The translations under genes and the position numbers were made by a program. Of a DNA stretch of 64,000 nt, positions 1 to 10,321 are shown in pieces. Origin of the DNA: Ricinus communis. Lineage: Eukaryota > Streptophyta > Magnoliopsida > Malpighiales > Euphorbiaceae. Below the pieces are notes generated by a model. That model made no database searches and was not told where the DNA came from. It saw only the letters and a list, made by a program, of their open reading frames with translations. The DNA lies in contig NC_063258.1 of the NCBI RefSeq assembly GCF_019578655.1, positions 15,504,802 through 15,568,801 on the forward strand. The letters run 5' to 3'. Position 1 is the first letter of the stretch. Each line of letters opens with the position of its first letter.

Positions 1-2
1 GA

Positions 3-167
3 CCAGGTGCATGTGGATTTATAGCTGGTGCTCTTCGTACTCGAACTAGTTACTATTGTGGTGAAGGTGCTGGTGCTGGTGCTGCTGCTGATGAAGGGGA
101 AGTGGAGGAAGATGTTCCTTCGCCACACGGGCGCTTGCCGGTAGCGGCGCATTGCAGTTACTTTTGA
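3..167 (+). CDS. C-terminal end of an unidentified open frame
   Basis: An open frame enters from the left edge and ends at a TGA at 165-167, giving 54 residues. It has a Gly/Ala-rich stretch (GEGAGAGAAADEGE) followed by an acidic patch (EVEEDV). The base composition is more GC-rich than the AT-rich DNA that follows, which favours a real or former coding end. I do not recognise the family. It may be the tail of a retrotransposon protein, because everything to its right is Athila-type, but it lies on the opposite strand to that element. It could also be chance, since no start codon or upstream domain is visible. Confidence 0.25.
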   Translation, partial: PGACGFIAGALRTRTSYYCGEGAGAGAAADEGEVEEDVPSPHGRLPVAAHCSYF

Positions 168-1373
168 CGTGATTGATCGCGGTCTCTCATATTGCCTAAT
201 GTAATGAATCATTAGTATTCGAACAAGAAATCAAGTTAACATAAAACCAAAAATTAAACAGCATAACGGCTATAGTTTGACTAACATAAAACTTTAGACT
301 TAATACTAAGACTAAAGCCTCAATCTCCTACAGAAAACTAATTCACAATTACATTCTAGCCTACTTTATCGCGCACCAAATGAAGAAAATTTATGTTATC
401 AATTGTTCATAATATAATGCATAAATAAACTTTATTGCCACACTTATCATTTCATTATTCAAAATCACATAAACAGAGCAACTATTCTTACTACATCTAA
501 TCGAAGTTAAATTTAAGTAGTGTAATAAAGCAAACTACTAAAGCATATCAAAATGTCCTAAATAATAAAAAAATGCATAAAAGAAAATCAAAGTAAATTA
601 CATAAAAGCAAAAGGCGAAGAGACTTACTTGAAGTTGCCGTGACAGGTAAGAAAAATCAAAGAAAAAGAAGAAACAACACCTTAGAGCTTAGAGAGGGAA
701 AGGTAGGAAATTTTTTGAAAATGCCTACTTTTATAGTCATGGGGGTCAGCAGGGACAAGGGCCAGGCCATGCTAGTCAACACAGGCTGAACCTTGAAGCC
801 TCATTCATGTGCCAATCTATCACGGGTGAGGGCATGGTTGTGCTGGTCAGCACGACCTAGTGTTACTGCCCGTGGTGGCTTCGGAAGCCATAGTGGATTG
901 TTGAATTTACCTTATGCTTTACGTGCATTTCCATCACAGTCGGACACACCGGTGTTGCGACTGTGGTGGCCTCCTGGCCGTGGTTGACGGCCATTTTCCC
1001 AAACTCTATATGTGCATTTTCATCACGGGCATGACTCCAGCCGTGCTGATTAGCACGGCCTGGTGTTGTAGCCCGTGATGCCCACGAAATCCATGGTGGA
1101 TGGGTGTAGTCCGAGCTTTCCTTTGCCATCTCGAGTCGCCAAACTCCCTACCTGCATTTAAAATATATACGCACACATTTAGGCTGTAAATCAAGTAAAA
1201 TAAATCAAACGGGGAAGTTCGTCTTCACCAATTACCATAAATCCGACTTAAGTTACTCAAACCCTAGATTCATACAATTATGTTTAATTATTAAGTAAGT
1301 GTACTAACTACCATCAAGCATGCAAATGACTGATAAAATAAAAATGTTAATTAAAAACATAAAATTAAAATTT
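168..1373 (-). repeat. LTR-like, gene-free region of Athila type
   Basis: No protein gene is visible here. The right half (about 740-1150) repeats CACGG and GTGCTGATCAGCAC-like words, as do the U3 parts of the Athila-type LTRs at 3570-5047 and 34318-35705. It is followed on the minus strand by a TATA box and an AT-rich leader, the same order as in those LTRs. It is too different from the LTR at 3570-5047 to be its partner, so it is probably an LTR or 3' end of a related family. Its exact ends cannot be placed. The small open frames on both strands are not convincing genes. Confidence 0.45.
728..735 (-). promoter_or_regulatory. TATA box of the LTR-like block
   Basis: The minus strand reads TATAAAAG, followed by GTAGGC. 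The LTR at 3570-5047 has the matching arrangement TATATAGGC between its CACGG-rich U3 and its leader. The position supports an LTR promoter firing leftwards. Activity is not shown. Confidence 0.4.
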
Positions 1374-1685
1374 TTGGTGTGCCTCCCAAAAAGCGCTTAT
1401 TTTTGGTCGAGTCGCTTAGCTGGACTCTGCAGCACCATTCCTGCAACGTGGGCAAATTGAGAAGGTGGGCTCATTGTAAACTGGGGCCTGAAGCATATAA
1501 CCCCAAGGAGGCGATCCAATGGGTGCAACAGATTGCCAAGGAGGTGCTCTCCATACCGAGTTGGGTTGCCCAGTCATCCACTCCATATCCTGTCTAGATG
1601 ACCTGTCATAAACAAACTTGCAACTACCCTTCTCGGGTGTATCATAGCACGAAGTTTAAAATTGATACAAGTTGTTTTCTTCAAA
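1374..1685 (-). other. Athila internal region after the protease, pol missing
   Basis: On the minus strand this stretch follows the protease and reaches a motif read as GCGCTTTTTGGGAGGCACACC (within 1374-1397). From memory, Athila-type elements carry a similar 'AGCGCTT..GGGAGGCA' motif downstream of pol. No reverse transcriptase, RNase H or integrase sequence lies between the protease and this motif, so the element seems to have lost most of pol by an internal deletion. The deletion is an inference; the absence of RT motifs is what the sequence shows. Confidence 0.4.
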
Positions 1686-2219
1686 TCAATAACATACATC
1701 AACAGGCAAAGAAGCATGCAGAGCATCATCAATTTGTGTATCCTGTGGTGGTTTACCACAGGCAAGACCAATCCCATCAATAGCGCAAATGGCATGAACA
1801 TGGTCGGCGGGAGAACTATCAAATGGGAGTAAACCAAAAGTAACATAGTCATCCCCTACATTAAGCTCTAGCTTTCCCTTAACTACGTCTATTTTAGCTC
1901 TAGCCGTGGCAAGGAAAGGTCTCCCTAAAATCAAAGGCACACCATGGTCATTATCCATATCCATAGCCACAAAGTCCATAAGAAATACTAATTTATCTAC
2001 CTTGACTAGCACATTCTCTACAATCCCCCTAGGAAGTTTAACAGAATGATAAGCTAATTGAATGCACATCCTAGTGGGTTTTGCCTCCCCTAAACCTAGC
2101 TTATTGAACATACTCGTGGGCATGACATTTAGACTAGCACCTAAATCAGCTAATGCATCATCCACACATAAGTTACCCAAAGTGCAAAGAATAGTAAAAT
2201 TCCTAATCTGAACTTCCAA
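1686..2219 (-). pseudogene. Athila-type retrotransposon aspartic protease
   Basis: This 177-codon open frame encodes the retropepsin-like protease that would cut the Gag-Pol polyprotein. The catalytic loop reads ALADLGAS with Asp at residue 25, and the flap-side motif ILGRPFLATARA lies near residues 93-104. The run after the active site, NVMPTSMFNKLGLGE, and the wording PRGIVENVLVKVD are typical of Athila-type Ty3/gypsy elements of plants. The domain itself looks undamaged. It stands alone because the upstream gag is broken and no reverse transcriptase follows, so it is called a pseudogene. The likely original start lies upstream in gag, since the protease is normally made as part of a fusion. 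Confidence 0.8.
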
Positions 2220-2302
2220 GTTCTGAATGGACGCTTGTTGATTTCTAAGAGCATTGTCGGTCTACTAGAACCTTGTCTCAGTCGACGTGACAAACTTGAT
2301 CG

Positions 2303-3400
2303 TCAGCTCCTCCAAGTTAGATTTCTTCTCGGTTGGTGGAGGAAGCTCTGATGGTCCACCCCATCGCTGCACCTGTGTGGTGAGCTAATCACGATCTCAA
2401 AGCTTCGTGGACCCACGGACATTATTATTGCGCCAACTAAAATTGGGGTGATTTCTCCATCCAGGATTGTATGTGCTGCTATAAGGGTTGTTCTGATGTC
2501 CGGGTGTATTCCGCATGTAATTAACCTGTTCATGGTCAGCAAGAACAATAGATGAAGTAGAGGAGCTAGCAAACATACCTTCTGCATTACAGTTTGCACC
2601 GTAGTGCAGGCCACCGCAAAACTCGCAGCTTATTTGGGCTGCTTGAACCGACATCTAATGCTGGTCTAATTTCTTGGTCAGAAGCTCCACTTGAGCTGCC
2701 AAGGCTGCTTTCGAGTCTAACTAGTCGACTCCTAGAGGATTGCCACTAATAGTTGTTCATGGCCATCTCCTCTATTAGATTTTGCGCCTGCTCCGGCTCT
2801 TGCTATTCAAGGCTCCACCTGCTGCAACATCTACCATTTGCCTAGTAGCAAGGTTCAAACCACTGTAAAAGGTCTGAACTTACATCCATATTGGTAGACC
2901 GTGGTGTGGACAGCATCTCAACAAGTCCTTGTATCTCTCCCAAGCATCGTACATGCTCTCGTCATCCATCTGCACAAAAGAAGAAATGTCATTTGTCAAT
3001 TTAGCAGTCTTAGCTGGAGGAAAGTACTTGTAAAGAAACTTTTCAGCCATCTCTTTGCTATATCCCTTAAAGAAAATGGAAATAATCTCAGCCGGATGGC
3101 ATCATTGGTAGTTCCATTTATCTTGAACGTGTCGCATATTTCCAAATAGTTGGCTATATGGGCATTGGGATCCTCGCTTCGTAGCCCTCCAAACTGTACA
3201 CTCTGTTCTACCATCTGGATCACATTTGTCTTTATTTCGAAGTTGTTAGCTGCCACCGCAGGTCTGAGTATACTCGTCCGTGTCCCATCCAATGATGGTC
3301 TAGCAAACTCGTACATCATTCTGTTGGCATCTGCCACAGCATTTCTGTTGTGATTCTCCATCCCTATTGGTCCCACCCAAGAGCAAGAGCTCCTGGTCAT
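2303..3400 (-). pseudogene. Athila-type Gag, broken into several frames
   Basis: The N-terminal part (3400 down to about 2996) is open and contains IQMVEQSVQFGGLRSEDPNAH and FPFSLRDIAKRWL, both recognisable Athila capsid wording. The first likely Met lies in MENHNRNAVADANR, within the first 20 codons after 3400. The reading then shifts between frames. Around 2589-2627 a nucleocapsid zinc knuckle is visible as CEFCGGLHYGANC, in the CX2CX3HX4C form usual for this clade. Several stops and shifts mean no full-length Gag could be made. Gag would package the element RNA in cytoplasmic particles. It lies between the primer site (3546-3563) and the protease, in the expected order. Confidence 0.75.
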
Positions 3401-3407
3401 AAACTAC

Positions 3408-3545
3408 CTAAGAATGCAAGGTAGCAACCAAAGAACAGAAGTAGTTAAAAGAATAAAAGAATAAAATAAAATAAAATAAAGACAAAAAATTAAAAATGGG
3501 TAAATTAACAAAAAACACAAATTCACTCTTGTTCACACAGAAGCT
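3408..3545 (-). other. Untranslated leader between primer site and gag
   Basis: This AT-rich leader of about 140 bases lies between the primer-binding site and the first Gag codons. It includes a TTTTATTTTATTTTA-like tract on the minus strand. The open frame that crosses it is not conserved retrotransposon protein. Confidence 0.5.
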
Positions 3546-3563
3546 TCCCTGGCAACGGCGCCA
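3546..3563 (-). other. Primer-binding site, tRNA-Asp type
   Basis: The minus strand reads TGGCGCCGTTGCCAGGGA. Athila-type elements commonly prime from tRNA-Asp with TGGCGCCGTTGCCGGGGA, one base different from this. It sits a few bases inside the LTR end at 3570, as expected for a minus-strand first-strand primer. This fixes the orientation of the element and marks 3570-5047 as its 5' LTR. Confidence 0.8.
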
Positions 3564-4600
3564 AAAACTCGATAGCCTATTTATGTAGCTAAAATATAAA
3601 CCAGTGAACCTATCGATGCAGACTAACACAAATGGTGAGTATCAAGGTCGTATTCTCAGGAAAGGGTGATCCTAGAACTACTACAGCATCTTATGTTATC
3701 TAACCTTAACAAAATCGATGAAGTTATTATGCTATGATTAAATATAAACAAACAATTAACTAAGTATCAAATAATCTGAAAGGATTTAGGAAAATAATCT
3801 AAGGAAAAAGCAAACCCTAGGGGACCAAAGCTAGTTGGATTTTAGTGAAGATATAGATTGTATTGATTACCAATTACAATTATCCGTGGACGAATTCTTA
3901 ACTGAATTTGATCTCCCTCTCGAGATAACCGAATTCCTAAACCTAATAACCTAAAGTTGGAATCTCTTCCTAATGATCGATTATTCGATTAGCATTAAGC
4001 TTTAACCCGCCTCTATTAAGCTTTATTAATTCTTAATCCGGCTAGTCAATTACCCTTATCTCTAAGTGATCATTAACCAGTTCTTGCTATTCAAATTTCC
4101 AATTACTAAATGAATTTCTCAATTACATAAAGCAATATAATACCACAACTCACAACGTCTCATGCATAATGTGATTTCTCATTAATAATGAAAGCAAGAA
4201 GAGACAAGCATTGATAATCAAAATCTCAGAAGCATTAGAATCAATCCAACAACATAGGAACCCCAGTGGGTTTGACAAATTTAGTTACTCATACTAATAA
4301 GCAACAAAAAGTAAAGAATAAATTCAGAAAAGTAAATTGAAGGCATGTATACTCTTCTTCTTCAAGTTGGATGAAAAACCCTAAATTCCCAATTCAAAAT
4401 GATAAACCCTAATTTGCCTCTTGAATACTCTCCAAATCTCCTCTTGATCTTCAATTTGATGTTAAACAAATGTAATGCTTCCTTCAATAGAAGAAATGGT
4501 CTTCTAAGGTCGAGTATTGAAGTTTGGAAAAAGATGGCTTACGCTTGCATATGTGAAATCAAGTCAGAAAATCGAACCCTTATTCAATAAATCATTTTTG

Positions 4601-4610
4601 CCTATATAAA
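4601..4610 (-). promoter_or_regulatory. TATA box of the Athila-type LTR
   Basis: The minus strand reads TTTATATAGG. The second LTR copy has TATATAGG at 35325-35332, so the motif is kept between copies. It lies between the U3 palindrome at 4635-4652 and the leader. Confidence 0.55.
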
Positions 4611-4634
4611 TCTTTTAGCACGGCCATGTCAAGC

Positions 4635-4652
4635 CCGTGCTGATCAGCACGG
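4635..4652. promoter_or_regulatory. Perfect 18-bp palindrome in LTR U3
   Basis: CCGTGCTGATCAGCACGG equals its own reverse complement. It is about 30 bases upstream of the LTR TATA box. Imperfect versions occur at 840-853, 1041-1058, 26279-26292 and 35362-35375 in the related LTR-like blocks, always in the CACGG-rich part. A binding site for a dimeric protein is possible but not shown. Confidence 0.45.
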
Positions 4653-5047
4653 ACAGAGTCTAGGTCGTTCTGGACCTCCTTGTTCCGCAACTCACGACTT
4701 CTTCCTGGCCGTGCCCTAACCGGTGCTGAGCCACCATGGGCCATGGTGGAGGCTGTGGTGGCTTCAGAAATCTTGCCAAAATGGCACTCTTGAAGGGCAG
4801 CTATTTGATGGTTCAGCATGCCCGGAGTCTAGGCCGTGCTTAACCTTAGAATGCTAGTCTTTGCTCAACTTGATGGATTCTGGTCCGTAATTGCGCGTAT
4901 TTCCCTCAATTACTGATAATGTCCATCGATAATGACCTGAAACATGAAAGGAACCAAAACACAGGTGATTTTGGCATAAAACAAGATAACTATGCACAAA
5001 AATTTAAATAATTGGGCATATAAATATGTATAAAATTATGCATATCA

Positions 5048-8000
5048 ATCATAAACATGAGTGTTGAGTGAAAGCATGTGGAAGCGGCAATTATATGCAC
5101 TGATCCAATGCTTAGAGGAATGCGAAGAAAGAAAATTAGTTGATTATGTACTAATATCAAATTCTGGATAATCGTGGAGCAATCTTTTAGAGGAAAGAGG
5201 GAACGCTAAGAACTGAGGCATGCCACAATATTCGATATGCCTACACGAATTCTCCTTTATTTTTGTTATTATGGCCCATAAAATTTAAGACTACGAGATT
5301 TGTTGACTAGTCAACTCCTTTTTCTCTGGTATGATGGTTTGGTTTATTTTAGGCAGCATAAACTCGATTGTTGAGAGAAACCTCGTGGAAGCAGTAATCA
5401 TAGGCACTGACCCAGTACTTAGCCGGATGCAAAGAAAGAACATTAGTTGATTAAGTAGTGATATCATTCTTTGAATGATTGCAAACGAATCTTTTGTAGG
5501 ATAGGGGGAACGATGAGAATTGAAGGATGCCGAAATATTCTGATTCAGAATTTACGTCATTAGGATCTCCATCATTCCTTATTCCTCTAGGCACGAGGAC
5601 ATCTAATGGCATAAGGATTAGCATAAGGAATCATAAGAACACAATTGACAAACTTGACCAGTGACATTAGGGCTTAGCTTGATGATCAAGTAGGACGAGA
5701 TGTAAATACATGTATGTAAGGGAAAAATCATGTTGCTTTTAATTAATCCAAGCACGAATGAACGTGTTTTGATGTTTTGGAGGCATATAATGAAGTATAT
5801 TGGGTCAAAGTGTTATTAGTTATGCCCACACAAATTTTCTCTTCTTATCATTAAGGAATCATAGGAAAATAATTGATAATCTTGACCGGTAGCATTGGGG
5901 CATGACTTGATGATCAAGCAGTAAGAGATGCAAATCGACAAGCGTAAGGGAGAAACTATATTGCTTTGGATTAATACAAGTTGAAATGCAGACATTTTGA
6001 TATTTGGGATGCATATAATGAAAAAATTGGATCGGAGTGTGATTAGGTATGCCCACACGAATTTTCCTTTATTTCTATTAAGCTAGCTCATAAAATTTGA
6101 AAATTTGAGAGTTGTTGGCCACTCAACTCCTTTATGGTTCTTGATTTGACCTTGGTTTCTATATCTTTCTTTATTTATTTATTCATATTTAGCTTCTCAT
6201 TTCTTCTTCTTATGGAATGAGGGCTTTCACATTATGTAAACTGCATGCAATCGAATATTTGAGGCTAGTGTGCATATTATTTCAGTTTTATACCTTATAG
6301 AGAATTAAGTTATAGATTCTTTCATGAACTTTGTAGACTTATGAAGACTCGCACTAGCGAACTTAGACTTATCGCTCATGTCCTTCGTTCCATTTATATT
6401 CTTTTATTTGTCTCTTTCAAATCTATTTATTGTATGATTATTTGCTTTTATTTGGCGAGCATAAACAAAAGTGTTGAGTTAAAGTGTGTGGAAGCGATAA
6501 TCACAGGCACCGATCCAATGCTTTGACAAATGCGAAGAAAGAAAATTAGTTGATCGAGTATTGATATTATTCTTCAAATGATCGCAGATGAATCTTTTAG
6601 AGGAGAGAGGGAACGGCGTGAATTAAGGCATGCCCAAATATTACAATTCAAGATTTGCACCATTAGGATCTTTACCATTCCATATTACTTTAGGCACGAG
6701 GACTCCCTGATGACACAAGGATTGGCGTAATGGAATATCGGAACGTAATTGAAAAGCTTGACCAGTGACATTGGGGCTTAGCTTGATGATCAAGCAAGAT
6801 GAGATGTAAATCCATTCGTGTAGGGGAGAAATCATGCTGCTTTCGATTAATCCAAGCATAATACAAGTAGTAATGTAAGCATTTTGATGTTTGGAATGCA
6901 TATAATGAATTAATTTGGGCCGGTGTTTTGTTAGGTTGGCCAATGTGAATTTTCAATTGTTTTCGTTAAGCTGGCTCGCAGAATTTGGGATACGAGAGTT
7001 GTTGACCAATCCACTACTATCTGCCTCTTAATTTGACTTTAGTTTATTCAGCTTTCTATATTTATATTTTCATATTTAGCTTCAAGTTTCTTCTTCTAAT
7101 GGAATAAGAGCTTTCACACTATACAAACTGTATGCAACCGAATACTTGAGGCTATTGAGCATATTGTTTTTGTTTTTGACATTGCGGGAAATCAAGTTAT
7201 GGGTTCTTTCAAGAACTTTTTGAACTTATCAAAGCTAGCGCTAGCGAACTTTGACTTATTACTTATGTCATTCCCTTCTCTTATGTTCTTTGTTTACCCT
7301 TGTGTTTAAATCTATTCGATTTGATCCTTACGCTTAGTCGTATGGAAGAGAACAAAAAACTTGTGATTCTTCCTTATTGGATCCAAATTCCTACCTATGT
7401 TCTCATTTTGTTCATTTCTTTAGTACCTCTCTTTCTAATCTCTATTAAGTTTGAGGGTTTAGTTTTATTTGGGGAGCATAAACATGAGTGTTGAGTGAAA
7501 CTCATAGAAGCGGCAATCATAGGCACTAATCCAATGCTTGCACAAATACAAATAAAGAAAATTAGTTGACTGAGTATTGATATCATTCTCAGAATGATCG
7601 CGGACAAATCTTTTGCAGGAGAGAGGAAACGGTGAAAATTGAGCCACGCCCAAATATTCTGATTCAAGATGTTCACCATTGGGAACTTCGTCATTCCTTG
7701 TTCCTCTAGGCATGAGGACTCTTAATGGTACAAGGATTGTAAATAAATTTGATCTGATCCTTACACTTAGAAGTATAGAAGAGTACAAAGAAGTTTAGAT
7801 TTCTTTCCTTATTAGATTCGAAATCCCACCTATGTAATTAGTTTTTTTCTTCTCTTTTATCCTCCTTTTGTAATCTCTGTCTAGTATGACAGCTTGGTTT
7901 TATATGGGGAGTATAAACACAAATGTTGAGTGAAAGTGCGTGGAAGTAGCAATCACAGGCATTGGACAAAAGTAAAGAAAGAAAATTAGTTGATCGAGTA

Positions 8001-9290
8001 CAAGCACCGTTGGGGTCTCCATCATTCATTATTCCCTTAGGCACGAGGACTTCCGATGACACAAGGATTGGCAAAGGAATCATGGGAACGTAGTTCATAA
8101 GCTTGACTGGTGGCATTGGAGCGTGACTTGATGATCAAGCAGGATGAGGGGAAAATCCAAGCGCGAGTTTTGATGTTTGGGATGCATATAATGACGTAAT
8201 TTCTCCCGAATTTTTATTAGGTTGGCCCATGCAAATTTCCCTTATTTTTATTAGGTTGGCCCATGCAAATTTTGAACTACAAATGTGTTGACTAGTTAAC
8301 TCCTTTCTGATTCTTGATTTGACTTTAGTTTATTCATCTTTCTTTATTTATTTATTCATATTTAGCTTGTAGTTTCTTCTTTTTATGGAATGAGGGCTTT
8401 CGCACCATGAAAATGCACGCAACTAAATATCTAAGGCTAGTGAGCATATTATTTCAATCTTCTATATTTCAGGAAATCAAGTTATGGATTCTTTCAAGAA
8501 CTTTGCAGACTTATGAAGACTCGCGCTAACGAACCTAGAACTTATCTCCCACATCATTTCTTTTGTGTTCTTTATCTACCATTATCTTTAAATCATTTTG
8601 ATTTGATCCTTATGTTTATCATATGGAAGAGAATAAAGAACTGGTGATTTCTTTCCTTATCAAATCTGAAATCCTAGATATATTCTCATTTTGTTCATTT
8701 CTTTTCTGTGTCACTTTTGAGACGTAAATCCATATGCATAAGGGAGTAATCATGTTGTTTTCGATTAATCCAAGCATAATACAAGTGGGAATGCAAGTGT
8801 TTTGATGTGTGGGATGCATATAATGAAGTAATTTGGGTCGAAGTGCTATTAGGTAGGCTAAACAAATTTTCTTTTGGTTTTGTGAAGCTGGCTTTTAAAA
8901 TTTAGGCCTACGAGAGTTGTTCACCAGTAAACTCATGTTTGGTCCTTAATATGACTTTAGTTTATTCATCTTTCTTTATTTATTTATTCATATTTAGCTT
9001 CTAGTTTTTTCTTCTTATGTAATAAGAGCTTTCCTACTATAAAAACCACATATAGCCAAATACTTGAGGCTAGTGAGCATATTATTTTATTTTTCTACCT
9101 TATGGAAAATCAAGTTATGGATTCTTTCAAGAACTTTGTGGACTTATCAAGACTCAGACTTGCAAACATAGACTTAGTCTTCAAGTCCTTCCTTTCTTTT
9201 ATGTTCTTTGTCTACCTTTATGTTTATAAAAATTCTATTTGATCCTTACGCTTAGCAGCATGGAAGAGAAAAGAAAACTTGTGATTTCTT
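5048..9290 (+). repeat. R1 tandem array, unit about 1.0-1.1 kb
   Basis: The same landmarks recur in the same order. Starts of the CATAAACATGAGTGTTGAG landmark lie near 5051, 5354, 6458, 7475 and 7906. Full spacings are about 1104 and 1017 bases; the shorter ones reflect internal deletions (for example near 7735 and 8710). Other landmarks in each unit are AGGCACGAGGACTC, GCTTGACCGGTGGCATTGGG, GCATATAATGAAGTAATTT, TTTATTTATTCATATTTAGC and CACTATAAAAACTGCATGCA. Short open frames occur on both strands but none is conserved along the copies, so I see no gene. The array could be a satellite or stacked LTRs of an unknown element; the TATA-like landmark supports the second reading. Confidence 0.7.
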
Positions 9291-9730
9291 TGTTAGAAAA
9301 AACACATGCAGCGGCATAGCAGAAGCTCTTAAACATTTCATATCCCATGGAAACTAAGGTTACAAGTTGTAATTGAAGATTTAACTTGAAAAAAGAAATA
9401 ACTTTTCTTTTATAAGCATAAAGAACACAAAGAAAAAGACTACAACCTTTGAAGAGCATAATTCACTTCTTGATTGTTGATGACGTTTATGTTAGAGAAT
9501 CAAATAGAGATTCATAATTGCAAAGCCTCTACATTATCTCACATAATCAATTTCAAGCAAAGCTATTCAATCCTTGAAGATGAAGAATTCCTCCTCTTTC
9601 AAGTTTCTTACTATGATAACCTTGTTATAATCATAAGTATGTCGAATTATATCATTATATATCATAATAGGAGTAAGAAACTCTCTTATATAGTGTTAAG
9701 AATTCATAATCCTTAACACAGTTATACAAA

Positions 9731-10160
9731 CACATGTCATTATAAAACTCTTTTGTGATGACATGTGTCAAGCAGTATTAACATATGTCATCATAAAACT
9801 CTTTAATGATGATACGTGCCAAGCTCTATTAACACATGTCATCATAAAACTCTTTAGTGATGACACATGTACAGCTATATTGATACATGTCATTATAAAA
9901 CTCTTTTGTAATGACACATGTCAAGTTATATTGACAACACGTATCAGATTGCTTTCTTGACACATGTCATTATAAAATCCTTTTAGTGATGATATGTGTC
10001 AGTTGCTTTCTCTACACATGTCATTTGTAAACCCTTTTATGATAACACGTGTCAAGGTACTTTCCTAATACTTGTCAGCATAAAACTCTTCTATGATGAC
10101 ACGTGTCATGCTACTATACAAACACATGTCACTACAAACTCTTTTGTGATGACATGTGTG
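9731..10160. repeat. Minisatellite of about 51-54 bp, each unit a potential hairpin
   Basis: Eight units begin with (near-)CACATGTCAT at 9731, 9782, 9833, 9883, 9961, 10015, 10069 and 10122. The spacing is 50-54 bases except for one of 78. Within a unit ACACATGTCATCAT faces GTGATGACATGTGT across about 12 bases (AAAACTCTTTA), so each unit can fold into a stem of up to 14 bp. Some arms contain CACGTG (near 10046 and 10101). It lies inside the copia-like LTR. The open frames over it are a by-product of the repeat. Confidence 0.85.
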
Positions 10161-10316
10161 AAGCTCTTTCAATATAAACACTTATATATTATACCATATT
10201 TAGACATTTATGGACTTCAACTTTGAAAGATACTAGTGGTCCTACTTGCGGTACAATTTAAGTCCATCGACGTGCTTGAATTGATCTTAACGTGTGAGAC
10301 TTCTAGGTTCATTATT

Positions 10317-10321
10317 AATTA
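10317..10321. repeat. Target site duplication, left copy (AATTA)
   Basis: AATTA directly precedes the LTR start TATAACACC and recurs at 20021-20025 after the other LTR ends in GTGACA. It marks the insertion of the Tekay element into the copia-like LTR. Confidence 0.8.

Larger units (their letters stand above)
3570..5047 (-). repeat. 5' LTR of the Athila-type element
   Basis: The block starts CGATAG and ends ATATCA on the plus strand. A second copy at 34318 starts TGATAG, so the first base here is probably a mutated T of a TGATA...TATCA terminal inverted repeat. The two copies match along most of their length, including the words CTAACACAAATGGTGAGTAT and AACCCGCCTCTATTAAGCTT. On the minus strand a CACGG-rich U3 (about 4615-5047) is followed by a TATA box at 4601-4610 and then an R/U5 down to the primer site. 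To the right, R1 repeat sequence starts at once. Confidence 0.75.
9291..10321 (+). repeat. Left part of a copia-like LTR, split by the Tekay element
   Basis: The block starts TGTTAGAAAA, and its far end at 20145 reads TCTAGCAACA, so the two ends form a TGTT...AACA inverted terminus. Removing the nested element at 10322-20020 and one copy of AATTA leaves a unit of about 1.15 kb. The start word TGTTAGAAAA...CATGCAGCGG and the stretch TTCTAGGTTCATTATTAATT resemble Ty1/copia LTRs of plants as I remember them. No protein gene is supported. It contains the minisatellite at 9731-10160. No clear target duplication is seen: R1 copies on the two sides run in opposite directions. Confidence 0.5.

Noticed and set aside
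168..5047. Complete Athila element with 168-1373 as its 3' LTR
   Set aside because: The U3/TATA layout is alike but the sequences are too different from 3570-5047 to be the paired LTR.
7465..8116. Minus-strand frames of 92-107 codons in R1
   Set aside because: Other R1 copies do not keep the frame, and there is no known domain.
9763..10226. Open frames over the minisatellite
   Set aside because: They repeat the same HVIIKLF-like phrase because of the 51-54-bp repeat, with no independent coding signal.
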